In this document: positions 18,506 to 26,988 of the stretch, one piece after another
Numbering within the stretch: position 1 is the first letter of the stretch
How the letters are laid out: each line of letters begins with the position of its first letter
Assembly (NCBI RefSeq): GCF_008087625.1
Contig: NZ_CP042997.1
Span: 9,858,001-9,922,000, forward strand
Direction of reading: 5' to 3'
Length of the DNA stretch: 64,000 nt
DNA from: Aquisphaera giovannonii
GTDB taxonomy: Bacteria; Planctomycetota; Planctomycetia; Isosphaerales; Isosphaeraceae
Program-made: the position numbers and the translations under genes
Notes under the pieces: generated by a model
Told to the model about the DNA's origin: nothing
Databases searched by the model: none
Seen by the model: only the letters and a program-made list of their open reading frames with translations

Positions 18506-19570
18506 GTGGCACGGAACGATCGTCGCGGCTTCACCTTGATCGAGTTGCTCGTCGTCATCGCCATCATCGCGGTCCTCATCGCGCTGCTGCTGCCGGCCGT
18601 CCAGTCGGCCCGGGAGGCGGCCCGCCGCGCCCAGTGCGTCAACAACCTGAAGCAGATCGGCCTGGCGCTGCACAACTACCACAGCACCATCGGCACGTTC
18701 CCGATGGCCAGCGCGGTCGCCTACTCGGACCCGGGCGCGCAGACGAACTGGGGGACGTGGAGCGCCCAGTCGATGATGCTGCCGTACGTCGAGCAGACGC
18801 CGCTCTACAACTCCATCAACTTCGCCTGGACGAGCTGGTACGGCATCGGCGCCGCGCAGAATTCCACGGCCTGGAACATGAACATCCAGGCGTTCATCTG
18901 CCCGTCGGACAGCATCACGGGCCAGCACAACAACAACAATTACTTCGGCTCCATCGGCACGACCACCGACTTCCCGAACGACTTCCGCGGCTTCGACGGC
19001 GGGTCCACGGGGCTCTTCTCGCACCTGAAGACCTACGGGATCCAGAGCGTCACGGACGGGACCTCGAACACGATCGCCTTCTCGGAGGGGCTGGTCGGCA
19101 GCCTGCCGGGCGGGATGTGGACGCGGTGGCGGGACGACCTCTCGACGGCCGCCGGCCAGGCGGCCATGCTCCCGGACGCCAACTCGAACATCCCGCTCGT
19201 CATGACCGACCTGAAGACGTGCAGCCAGTGGTGGACGTCCAGGACCAACGGCCCGGACATCAACCTGGGCAACTTCCAGTCCCACGGGTTCCGCTGGGGG
19301 GTCGGCGACCCGGGGGACTCGCTCTTCCAGACCATCGTCCCGCCGAACTCGAACGACTACCCGTGGGCGGACTGCCGGATGGACTGCGGGGCCGGCTGCG
19401 GCGCCGTCTTCACCGGCTACCACAACGCGACCAGCAACCACCCCGGCGGCTGCAACGTGACGATGTCCGACGGGAGCGTGAAGTTCGTCAAGAGCACCAT
19501 CTCGATGATGACCTGGTGGGCCCTGGGCACCCGGGCCTCCGGGGAGGTCATCAGCGCCGACGCGTTCTGA
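18506..19570 (+). CDS. DUF1559 domain-containing type II pseudopilin-like protein
   Basis: A 354-residue protein starting with GTG at 18506 (GAGGAG just upstream). It begins with a short basic leader and a type IV pilin-like methylation site, [19 protein letters not shown], in which Gly-Phe is the prepilin peptidase cleavage site and Glu is at +5. The large DUF1559 body follows, with [20 protein letters not shown] and the C-terminal HPGGCNVTMSDGSVKFV block typical of the family. Planctomycetes carry tens of these proteins; they are thought to build extracellular or envelope fibres through a type II secretion-like machine. A paralogue lies at 31693-32760. Confidence 0.93.
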   Translation: MARNDRRGFTLIELLVVIAIIAVLIALLLPAVQSAREAARRAQCVNNLKQIGLALHNYHSTIGTFPMASAVAYSDPGAQTNWGTWSAQSMMLPYVEQTPLYNSINFAWTSWYGIGAAQNSTAWNMNIQAFICPSDSITGQHNNNNYFGSIGTTTDFPNDFRGFDGGSTGLFSHLKTYGIQSVTDGTSNTIAFSEGLVGSLPGGMWTRWRDDLSTAAGQAAMLPDANSNIPLVMTDLKTCSQWWTSRTNGPDINLGNFQSHGFRWGVGDPGDSLFQTIVPPNSNDYPWADCRMDCGAGCGAVFTGYHNATSNHPGGCNVTMSDGSVKFVKSTISMMTWWALGTRASGEVISADAF

Positions 19571-19797
19571 GCGGCGCGATCGGCGCGATCGGCCGGCCCG
19601 CCGGGCGCGCGCCGGCGCGACGGGCCGGCTCGCATCGCGGGCCGGGGCCGCTCGCATCCGGGGATCGTCCCCGACGCGGGCCGGCGCCGCGGAGCCTTGC
19701 CGCCTCGGACGGCGCCCGGGGCGGCCCGCAGGCCGCCTGCCTGCGGCCGGTCGACCGCCGCGCCGGACTTCGAACCCCGTTGAGGAGGGCCTGCCCC

Positions 19798-20607
19798 GTG
19801 TCGAATCTCCACGACGATCCGGCGGCGGTCTCGCCGGCCGGCGATGGGCCGCCCGCGGGCCCGCTCCATCTCCGATCGCGCGTCGGGATCGCCGCGCTCG
19901 CGGCCGGCGTCGCGGCGGGCCTCCTGGGCTGGCTGCTCGGGGAGCCGATCCATGCGCGGTTCGCCCCGCCCAAATTCGTCAACACGGCCTCGTCCACCGG
20001 AGGGTTCCTGGACCCCGCCGAGGTGTACAAGCTGGACATGGCGAAGCAGCGGGCCCAGATCCGGGACGCCTGCCTCGTCTTCGGGGCCTTCGGCGCGGCC
20101 CTGGGCATGGCGATGGGCCTGGCGGGTGGCTGGGCCCGGGGGACGGGCCGCGCCTCGGCCTGGAAGGGGCCGGTCCTCGGCCTCGCCCTCGGGGGCATCG
20201 CGGCGGCGGCCGCCACGGCGATCGCCCTGCCCATCTATTACCGGGTCCACAACCCCGACACGAACGACCTCGCCGTGGGGCTCATGCTCCAGGTCGCCAT
20301 CTCGGCAGCCGTCGGCGCCGCGGGGGGGACCGCCTTCGGCGTCGGGCACGGCCGACGCGACGTCGTCGCGCGGGCCGCGATGGGCGGCCTCCTCGGGGCC
20401 TGCGCCGGCGCCATGGCGTATGAGCTGCTCGGCGCGATCGCGTTCCCGCTCGACGAGACCTCCAACCCGATCTCATTGACCTCCCGCACGCGCCTCCTCG
20501 GCCGGCTCGCGGTCGCGACGCTCGCCTCCGCGGGCCTGGCATGGGGCGTCCTCGACAGGAGGGCGGAATCCGACCCGATCCCCGGGGCGTTGGCGCATTC
20601 GAGCTGA
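19798..20607 (+). CDS. Hypothetical multi-pass membrane protein
   Basis: A 269-residue protein with GTG start at 19798 and a good ribosome site (GAGGAGGG). At least six hydrophobic segments are visible (for example IAALAAGVAAGLLGWLLG, LVFGAFGAALGMAMGLAGGW, VLGLALGGIAAAAATAIALP and LMLQVAISAAVGAAGGTAFG), many with small-residue Gly/Ala faces. No domain was recognised. Its position between the pseudopilin gene and the convergent ASPIC gene gives no clear hint of function. Confidence 0.8.
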   Translation: MSNLHDDPAAVSPAGDGPPAGPLHLRSRVGIAALAAGVAAGLLGWLLGEPIHARFAPPKFVNTASSTGGFLDPAEVYKLDMAKQRAQIRDACLVFGAFGAALGMAMGLAGGWARGTGRASAWKGPVLGLALGGIAAAAATAIALPIYYRVHNPDTNDLAVGLMLQVAISAAVGAAGGTAFGVGHGRRDVVARAAMGGLLGACAGAMAYELLGAIAFPLDETSNPISLTSRTRLLGRLAVATLASAGLAWGVLDRRAESDPIPGALAHSS

Positions 20608-20677
20608 CGAGGGGCCGCGGGCGCGGCGGACTCGGGGTGCGATCCCCGCCGGCGGACGCGCGGGACCCGATCCTCGT

Positions 20678-23600
20678 TCAGGGCCGGCGGGGCTTCCCGA
20701 AGCCGGCCAGCGGGCGGGGCGTCGGGTCGCCCTCGCGGAGGCGATAGCCGGCCCCCGCGGGGAGGGATGACCAGGCGTCGACCTTCCCGGACGGCCAGCG
20801 GACCTCGACCCTCTCCGCGCGGTCGCGGCGGCCGAGCCCGAAGTGGAGGCGCGGGTCGTTGGCCGACATGTAGCTCCCCCCGCCCACCCGCTGCGCCACC
20901 CGCCGCCCGCCCGCGACGACTACGACCGTGGCCCCGACGCCGTCGCGATTGCTCACCGTCCCTTCGAGCGCCAGCGTGAGCGAGCGGCCCGCCGCGCTCG
21001 TCCGGTTGTGGAAGTAGGCCATCGGCCCGTCCTGCGCCACGACCAGCGCATCGCAGAGGCCGTCATTGTCCAGGTCGCCCGCGGCCAGCCCCCGGCCGAC
21101 GCGGGGCCGTTTCCAAGGGTCGCCCGCCCGGTCCGAGATGTCGGCGATCCGGCCGTCGACCAACGCCTCGTAGAGCCGGCACGGCATCGGGTAGCGGTAC
21201 GAGGGCGCCGGGCCGTTGACGTGCCCATTGGCCGCGACGATCTCCGGGCGGCCGTCGTTGTTCGCGTCGGCGATCGCGATCCCAAACCCGAGCAGGTAGC
21301 GGGTGGCCAGCCAGAGGCCCGAGGCCTCGCTCTGGTCGGCGAACATCCCACCGCCCAGGTTGCGGTAGAGCGTGGTCCCCTCGCCGTAGAAGTTCGTGAC
21401 CAGCAGCTCGGGCCGGCCGTCCCCGTCGAGGTCGCCGCAGGCGACGCCCATGCCCGCCTGGTATCCGCCGGACGCGTTGCCCGCCACGCCGGCCCGCTCT
21501 CCGACCTCCTCGAAGCGGAAGCCGCCCAGGTTGCGGAACAGGTAGTTGGCCGTGCCGTCGTTGGCGACGTACAGGTCGACGAGGCCGTCCCCGTCGAGGT
21601 CGGCGGCGACCACGCCCAGCCCGCGGCCGTCGGGGTCGGCGAAGCCGGCCGCCTCGGTCACGTCCGCGAAGCGCCCGCCGTCGTTCCGGAACACGCGGTC
21701 CGCGGCCGGCTCCACCCGGCGGGGCTCGCAGTAGATCGGCTCGCCCTGCCCGTTGCGGCAGAGGCCGGGATCCTTCGGATCCCATCGCATGTAGTGGCAG
21801 ACATACAGGTCCAGGTCGCCGTCGTTGTCGAGGTCCGCGAAGGCGGCCGAGGTGGGGTCGTCCCGAGGCCCGGAGAGGCCGGCCCTCCCGGTGACGTCCT
21901 CGAATGTGCCGTCGCCGCGGTTGCGGAAGAGGTTGTACGACTGGAGCCTCGTGATGAAAAGGTCGGCGTGGCCGTCGTTGTCGTAGTCGCCCACGGCCAC
22001 TCCCTGGCCGTAGCCTCGCCCCCGGGCGAGCGACGCAATGCCCGAGGCCTCCGACGCGTCCCGGAAGGTGCCGTCGCCGAGGTTCCGGAAGAGCCGATCG
22101 CCAAGGGCCTTCCCGGGGCGGGCCTCGGCGGCCCCGGGGACCACCTCTCCCCCCTGGACGCAGTAGACGTCGAGCCAGCCGTCGCCGTCGTAGTCGACGA
22201 GCCCCACGCCCCCCGACAGGGTCTCGGGCAGCATCCGCTGCGGGGTGCGGCCGTTGTCGAAGGTGAAAGCGAGGCCCGCCGACGCCGCGTCGTCGACGAA
22301 CCGCGGCACGGCCGCGTCCGGCCCTCCGGCCGCGGGGCCGATCCCCGGGACGCCGGGGGCCGCCGGCTTGCGCTCGACGCCGAGGTCCGCGAGCAGGTCG
22401 CCGAGCGCGGGCCGGCCGGACGTGCCGCCGTCGGGGAGCGTCCGGTACGGCGACGAGATGGCCGCCGCCTTCTCCTTGAGGTCGCGGACGACGGAGGAGC
22501 GGCCGGTGGGACCGCGGCGACGGGGATCGGCCGTCCTGGGGGCCGGCTTCATCGCGTCGGCCAGGAAGGCCCAGGCCGCGGCATCGAACGCGCGGCCGAG
22601 CGCCGCCGAGTCCTTCGCCAGGCCCGCGGCCAGGCTCGGGGCGGGCGTGCCGTCGAGGAAGAGGTTGTGGACCCGATGCTGGATGCGGTCCACCTCCGCC
22701 TTCCGGCGTCGCAGGTCCTCGGCATCCCGGGGCCGCCCGTCGCGCGTCGCCAGCGCCGCGAGCCTCTCCAGCGCGTGGGCGTTCCCCGGCTCCTCTCCGA
22801 CCACCTCCTGGAGCGCCCGCCTCTCCCCTTCCGCGTCGCCGTTGCGGGCCGCCAGCCAGGCCCGCAAGCCCTGGACCTCGATCGCTTCGAACTGCCCGGC
22901 CGGCAGGTGCGACGCGGCGAGGAGGAAGGCCCCCGCGTCGTCGGATGCGACGGCCAGGTCGAGGCGGGCTCGCCAGACCGCCGGGTCATCCGGCCTTCGG
23001 CCCAGGCAGCGCTCCAGCCACTCCGAGGCCGAGGCGAGGCGGCCGACGAGGATGTCGTGGTTGGCCCTGCCCAGCCAGGCCCGGTCGTCGTCCCGATCGG
23101 CCCCCTCCAGGCGACGGAGCCAGGTCTCGGCCGGGATCGCCGCGTGGTCGAGCATCCAGAGCTCCCTGAGCGTCCCAAGTGCGTCGGTGGACCGGCACCA
23201 GGACGCGCGCAGCGCGCGGCGCACGTCGTGGAACCGCCCCTCGAGCCGGTACAGCTCGATGAGCTCCCGCTCCAGGCCGTAGTCCGCCCCGCTCGGGGCC
23301 GGCCGGGACAGGGCCCGGACCAGGACGGACTCCGCCGGCGCGTACCGGCCGGCCTGGATCATCGCGGTCGCCCGGAGCCGGGCCGCCCTGCCGAACGCCG
23401 GCTCCGCGGGGTCCACCTTCTCCCAGGCCGCCAGGGCCCCCTCGCGCCGGCCGATCCGGATCCGGCACTCGCCCAGCAGGAGGCAGACCTCGCCCCCATC
23501 CGTCCAGCGCTCCGCGAGCCGCGAGAGGCGTCGCTCCGCCCGGTCATAGTGCCCGGAGCTCATCTCGCCCAGGGCCGCGTCCCGCTCCGCCCGTCGATGT

Positions 23601-23698
23601 CGGGTCGTCGCGAGGTGCCCGGCGAAGGTCGCCGCCCCGGCCAGCAGGCCGAGGCTTATCCCGGCGAGCACGGCCCGCCGCCTCAACGTCCTGGTCAT
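20678..23698 (-). CDS. TPR, FG-GAP/VCBS and ASPIC/UnbV (CRTAC1-like) protein
   Basis: A 1006-residue exported protein. The start at 23698 (MTRTLRRRAVLAG) follows a GGGAGGG ribosome site; residues 1-30 form a signal or anchor helix. TPR-like helices fill about 45-330 (GEVCLLLGECRIRIGRREGA). A beta-propeller with repeated calcium-type loops (DYDGDGWLDVYCVQGG, DYDNDGHADLFITRL, DLDNDGDLDLYVCHY, DLDGDGLVDLYVAND) spans about 470-850. The ASPIC/UnbV domain lies near 905-990 (NRDGVGATVVVVAGG, HFGLGRRDRAERVEVRWPSG). It is convergent with the preceding cluster and is the usual companion of the TPR multihaem cytochrome at 15692-17713. A cell-surface binding or adhesion role is an inference. Confidence 0.92.
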   Translation of the reverse strand: MTRTLRRRAVLAGISLGLLAGAATFAGHLATTRHRRAERDAALGEMSSGHYDRAERRLSRLAERWTDGGEVCLLLGECRIRIGRREGALAAWEKVDPAEPAFGRAARLRATAMIQAGRYAPAESVLVRALSRPAPSGADYGLERELIELYRLEGRFHDVRRALRASWCRSTDALGTLRELWMLDHAAIPAETWLRRLEGADRDDDRAWLGRANHDILVGRLASASEWLERCLGRRPDDPAVWRARLDLAVASDDAGAFLLAASHLPAGQFEAIEVQGLRAWLAARNGDAEGERRALQEVVGEEPGNAHALERLAALATRDGRPRDAEDLRRRKAEVDRIQHRVHNLFLDGTPAPSLAAGLAKDSAALGRAFDAAAWAFLADAMKPAPRTADPRRRGPTGRSSVVRDLKEKAAAISSPYRTLPDGGTSGRPALGDLLADLGVERKPAAPGVPGIGPAAGGPDAAVPRFVDDAASAGLAFTFDNGRTPQRMLPETLSGGVGLVDYDGDGWLDVYCVQGGEVVPGAAEARPGKALGDRLFRNLGDGTFRDASEASGIASLARGRGYGQGVAVGDYDNDGHADLFITRLQSYNLFRNRGDGTFEDVTGRAGLSGPRDDPTSAAFADLDNDGDLDLYVCHYMRWDPKDPGLCRNGQGEPIYCEPRRVEPAADRVFRNDGGRFADVTEAAGFADPDGRGLGVVAADLDGDGLVDLYVANDGTANYLFRNLGGFRFEEVGERAGVAGNASGGYQAGMGVACGDLDGDGRPELLVTNFYGEGTTLYRNLGGGMFADQSEASGLWLATRYLLGFGIAIADANNDGRPEIVAANGHVNGPAPSYRYPMPCRLYEALVDGRIADISDRAGDPWKRPRVGRGLAAGDLDNDGLCDALVVAQDGPMAYFHNRTSAAGRSLTLALEGTVSNRDGVGATVVVVAGGRRVAQRVGGGSYMSANDPRLHFGLGRRDRAERVEVRWPSGKVDAWSSLPAGAGYRLREGDPTPRPLAGFGKPRRP

Positions 23699-24031
23699 GC
23701 AGCCAGCCCTCCCGGGATGAAGCCAGACAAAATGAACCAGCCGCGGCGAGGGCCCCCGGATCACGGGCCCCTCGGGGGGTTGAGGAAGGAGTGGGACGGA
23801 CTGACGCTACCAGATCACCGATCGGAATCAATCCACGTGCCCGAGGGAGACGACGAGGCCCGCGAGGCGACGAGTGAGGCCGGATGCGAGCCCTCGCCAG
23901 TCGGGGGCAGTCTCCGGAGCCAACGGGGTCAGTCACGGAGTCGGCGGGATCGTCCCGAAACCAGGCGGCAGGCGGAGAGGTCTGGGGGGGGAACGAGCGG
24001 GAATGCGGGAATGGCGCCGGACCGAAGGTGC
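23699..24031. other. Intergenic stretch without a visible gene
   Basis: This holds the promoter side of the TPR-VCBS-ASPIC gene and the downstream side of the PIN-like gene, both on the minus strand. No coding frame of good composition, repeat or clear hairpin was seen. Confidence 0.5.
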
Positions 24032-24586
24032 CTATGCCCCGGGCTTCGCGCGCGGGTAGACAAGGATGATGCCTTGCCGGGAGATGCGGGCGATGAAGGG
24101 GGCGGGATGGTCCTTCAGGAACCGCCCCATGTTCCAGAGGTTCTCGACGAAGAGTTGGGCCATCTCCTCGCCGGTCCGATGCCCGCTGGCCAGGGTGAAC
24201 ATGCGGACGCGGGCGGACTCTATGGCCCGGATCTCCGGACGGCCGCGCGAGTTGGCCTTGTCCTTGGTGAGGACGACCCATCCCCGCGTCCCGGCCTGGG
24301 AGGGCCAATCGAGGTCGTCCGCGTCCTCCCCCAGGTGGGACTCCACGGTCAGGCCGTGAGACCGCAGCGACTCGCCGAGACGCTTGCCCAGTCCGTGATC
24401 CGCGAGGAACGTGGTCGACTCAAGAAGCCCTTCGGCTCTCGCACCGTATGGCTTCCTCCCCAGGACCCAGGAGCGGATCGTTGCCTCCGGGATCCCGAGG
24501 TATCGCGCGGCATCCGATGCGGAGTGGACCCGGAGATCGCGGGGGGCCTCGCCCCCATGGAGATCGATGGTCGTCCGGCGATCCAC
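24032..24586 (-). CDS. DUF433-like helix-turn-helix fused to a PIN-like (VapC45/DUF5615-type) domain
   Basis: A protein of about 184 residues if started at GTG 24586 (VDRRTTIDLHG). The frame is open to 24718, so the start is uncertain. Residues about 20-50 (SASDAARYLGIPEATIRSWV) match the N-terminal helix-turn-helix of DUF433-type antitoxins. From about residue 60 a PIN-like nuclease domain follows: FLADHGLGKRLGESLRSHG, an acidic DADDLDW, GWVVLTKDK and PFIARISRQG, as in DUF5615/PIN_8 toxins with acidic metal ligands. Antitoxin and toxin are normally separate genes, antitoxin first. Here most of the antitoxin is missing and the remnant is joined in frame to the toxin, so this is probably a deletion product of a toxin-antitoxin pair. 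Activity is doubtful without a complete antitoxin. Confidence 0.6.
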   Translation of the reverse strand: MDRRTTIDLHGGEAPRDLRVHSASDAARYLGIPEATIRSWVLGRKPYGARAEGLLESTTFLADHGLGKRLGESLRSHGLTVESHLGEDADDLDWPSQAGTRGWVVLTKDKANSRGRPEIRAIESARVRMFTLASGHRTGEEMAQLFVENLWNMGRFLKDHPAPFIARISRQGIILVYPRAKPGA

Positions 24587-24744
24587 GTCAACGACTCCCG
24601 CGCGAGGAGGGAGGGGCGGGATTGCCCCTCGATCCATCGCATCCCGCGTGCGGCAGCGGGGGCAGGTGCCGGTCGCCAGCCAGCGGAGTGGGGAGCCCGG
24701 CGTGGGGATACACCACACATCGACGACTCTGGCGGGGCGGAGGC

Positions 24745-25905
24745 TCAGTGGGGCTCGGGCTTCGCTGCGGGCTTGCTGCGGGCGTCGTCCAGCTCGCGGC
24801 GGAGCCGGTCGATGGCCTTGCGGAAGTGGTCGGCCCGCATGCGGTCCTGGGGCTGGGGGTCGGCCTGGAAGATGGCCTCCAGGGCGGCGACGTGGGCGGC
24901 CTTGAGGGCGTGCTCGGCGGGGGACTCGATGTCGGGGGACACGCCGGTGCCCTCCCAGTTGGTCCGGGAGATCGGGTTGATCGCCCGGCCGTTGGGGATG
25001 AAGGCGGCGAAGTGCTCGGCCAGGCGGCGCATCTCGCCGGGGTGGGCGCCGCCGCCGGTCGTCTCGCCGACGATCCTAGCACGCTTCAGGTTCTTCAGGT
25101 TGTACGCGAACTCCTCGGCGGCGGAGAATGACTGGCGGCTCGTCAGGACGAAGACCGGCTTGTCCTTGCCCAGCTTCTTGCCGGGGACGTAGGACAGCGT
25201 CCACCACTGCTGCGTCCGGTCCTCGGGCCGGAAATACAGGTCGTTGACGTGCACGGGCTCGCCGTCGAAGAGGTAGCTCGTCAGGAACGCGACCATCGCC
25301 GGCTCGCCGCCGTTGTTCTGGCGGAGGTCGATGATCAGGGCGTCGGAGTGGCCCAGGAAGGTCATCGCCGCGGCGGCGGTCTCGCCGGCGATCTCCGGCG
25401 GCATGAACCCGCGGAGGTTCAGGTAGCCGACGTTCCCCTCCAGCCGCTCCACCTTCTCGAAGCCGTAGTTCACCCGGGCCGCGAACTGCTTCATCCGCTC
25501 CCTCTCCTCGGGCGGCGGCCCGGACGGGGCGCCGGGGGGAGACACCGGGACCGCCTCGTAGGAGTAGTCCACGCCCAGGTGCTTGTCCTTGCTGATCGCC
25601 CGCAGGTGATCGGTCAGGGTGCGGGCGAACTCCTTCGCCCCGGCGATCCCTTCGTACTCCTTCGCCTCGAGCCGCCGGCGGAGGTCCTTCGCCATCTTCG
25701 CCGCCGTCTCGGGGAAGACGTATTCCTTGTCGAGCGCGGCGACGAGGGCGTCGATCACCTCGCCGCGGGCCTTCGCGTCGATCTTCAGGTCGGGCTGGTC
25801 CGGCGGCGGGCCCTGGGCATGGACCGCGCCCGGGTGCCACGAGGCGAGCGCAAGAGCGAGGGCGAAGGCGAGTGCGGACGGGGCGTTCGTTCGGGGTCGG
25901 ACCAT
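24745..25905 (-). CDS. S41 family peptidase (tail-specific protease-like)
   Basis: A 386-residue exported serine protease. Residues 1-31 are a signal peptide (ALAFALALALASWHPGAVHA). An N-terminal helical domain (DALVAALDKEYVFPETA) is followed by the peptidase core: GYLNLRGFMPPE, LIIDLRQNNGGEPAMVAFL, then the catalytic block SRQSFSAAEEFAYNLK with the likely nucleophile Ser261, and GETTGGGAHPGE. No separate PDZ domain is clear, unlike CtpA. Such enzymes degrade or process periplasmic proteins. The start at 25905 has GGAG 10 bases upstream. The TetR gene ends 119 bases upstream in the same direction, so the two may be linked in regulation. Confidence 0.9.
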   Translation of the reverse strand: MVRPRTNAPSALAFALALALASWHPGAVHAQGPPPDQPDLKIDAKARGEVIDALVAALDKEYVFPETAAKMAKDLRRRLEAKEYEGIAGAKEFARTLTDHLRAISKDKHLGVDYSYEAVPVSPPGAPSGPPPEERERMKQFAARVNYGFEKVERLEGNVGYLNLRGFMPPEIAGETAAAAMTFLGHSDALIIDLRQNNGGEPAMVAFLTSYLFDGEPVHVNDLYFRPEDRTQQWWTLSYVPGKKLGKDKPVFVLTSRQSFSAAEEFAYNLKNLKRARIVGETTGGGAHPGEMRRLAEHFAAFIPNGRAINPISRTNWEGTGVSPDIESPAEHALKAAHVAALEAIFQADPQPQDRMRADHFRKAIDRLRRELDDARSKPAAKPEPH

Positions 25906-26024
25906 CGTCGATCATCTCCGTTTCGGGGTTCACGCGTTGGGAGCCGCGCCGGCGGCCGGCGCGGACGGGGAGCGGGGGCCGGCCCGCGTTGGGCCGGTCG
26001 AGGTTCACGGCGTCGGGCCCGGCG

Positions 26025-26621
26025 TCACGACGGGGGGCGTCGGCGCAGGCCGTGGATGAGGAGGTCGGCGATCCCGGCGGCGCGGGCCTCGACCTCGTCG
26101 CGCTCGCCGAGCTCGCGCGGGCTCAGGCTCGACGGCAGCAGGGCATTGGTCGCGAGCAGCAGCGTGTCGGCGAGGGCCGCCGGGTCGGCCCGGGCGAGCG
26201 TCCCGTCGGCGATCCCCTCCGCCAGGACGGCCGAGAAGACGGCCGCCTCCGCGGCGAAGTAGCGGGACCGCCTGGCCATGTAGGCCGGGCGGATCTCCCG
26301 CAGCAGCTCGTCCAGGCTGGCGTGGTAGTCGCGCACGCTGTCGAACCGGAAGAGGACCCGGAGCAGCAGCATCCGCCGGACCTTCGCGTCCGCCGCCCCG
26401 CCCGCCGCGGCGATCTCGCCGAGGCCGGCCAGCAGCCGGTCCACGATCCGGTCGATCGTCGAGAGCGTCAGCTCCTCCTTGCTCGGGAAGTGCAGGTAGA
26501 TCGTCCGCTTGCTGATCGACGCCTCCTGCGCCACGTCGTCCATCGCCATCTTGCGATAGCCGAGCCTCGCCAGCAGCCGCTCGGCCGCGTCGAGGATCCG
26601 ATCGCGCATCCCCTCGGCCAT
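26025..26621 (-). CDS. TetR/AcrR family transcriptional regulator
   Basis: A 198-residue regulator with an AGGAGG ribosome site. The N-terminal DNA-binding domain is clear: RDRILDAAERLLARLGYRKM, then AMDDVAQEASISKRTIYLHF with the recognition helix near residues 35-45, and PSKEELTLSTIDRIV. The C-terminal helical ligand domain is not specific enough to name an effector. TetR proteins are mostly repressors that act on neighbours. Candidates are the downstream S41 protease gene on the same strand and the divergent sialidase gene, which shares the 367-base upstream region. Confidence 0.92.
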   Translation of the reverse strand: MAEGMRDRILDAAERLLARLGYRKMAMDDVAQEASISKRTIYLHFPSKEELTLSTIDRIVDRLLAGLGEIAAAGGAADAKVRRMLLLRVLFRFDSVRDYHASLDELLREIRPAYMARRSRYFAAEAAVFSAVLAEGIADGTLARADPAALADTLLLATNALLPSSLSPRELGERDEVEARAAGIADLLIHGLRRRPPS

Positions 26622-26988
26622 CGCGGCCCCCTCCTGGACGACACAAGTGCACGATTCCGGGGTTTCAGTTTACCGACACCCGTACTTCGACGGACGGGGC
26701 CGCATATTGAGCGGGCGTCCGAAATGGATGCGGTCCGGCCACGCGGGCGACCGGCGGTGGAGGTGCGGCCCCCGCCCGCGGCGGCCGGCGCGAGCGCCGG
26801 GCGGGGCCGGCCGCGGGGGTCTTCGCAACGCCACCCGGCCGGGATCCCTCGGGAGCCTTCGCCGGGGAAAGCTCCTGGTGTGCGGGCGCCGGGAGGGCGA
26901 GAATGGGGCTTCGCGCGAGGGCTGCGCCCGCCGCCCTCTCCGAGGACCGGAATCCCGACGCGATCGCGTCGATGCGGAGGAAAGAATC
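26622..26988. other. Divergent intergenic region between tetR-type and sialidase genes
   Basis: No gene is visible. The part next to the regulator is less G+C-rich (GTTTCAGTTTACCGACACCC) and is the likely place for promoters and a TetR operator, but no clear dyad operator could be picked by eye. Confidence 0.45.
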
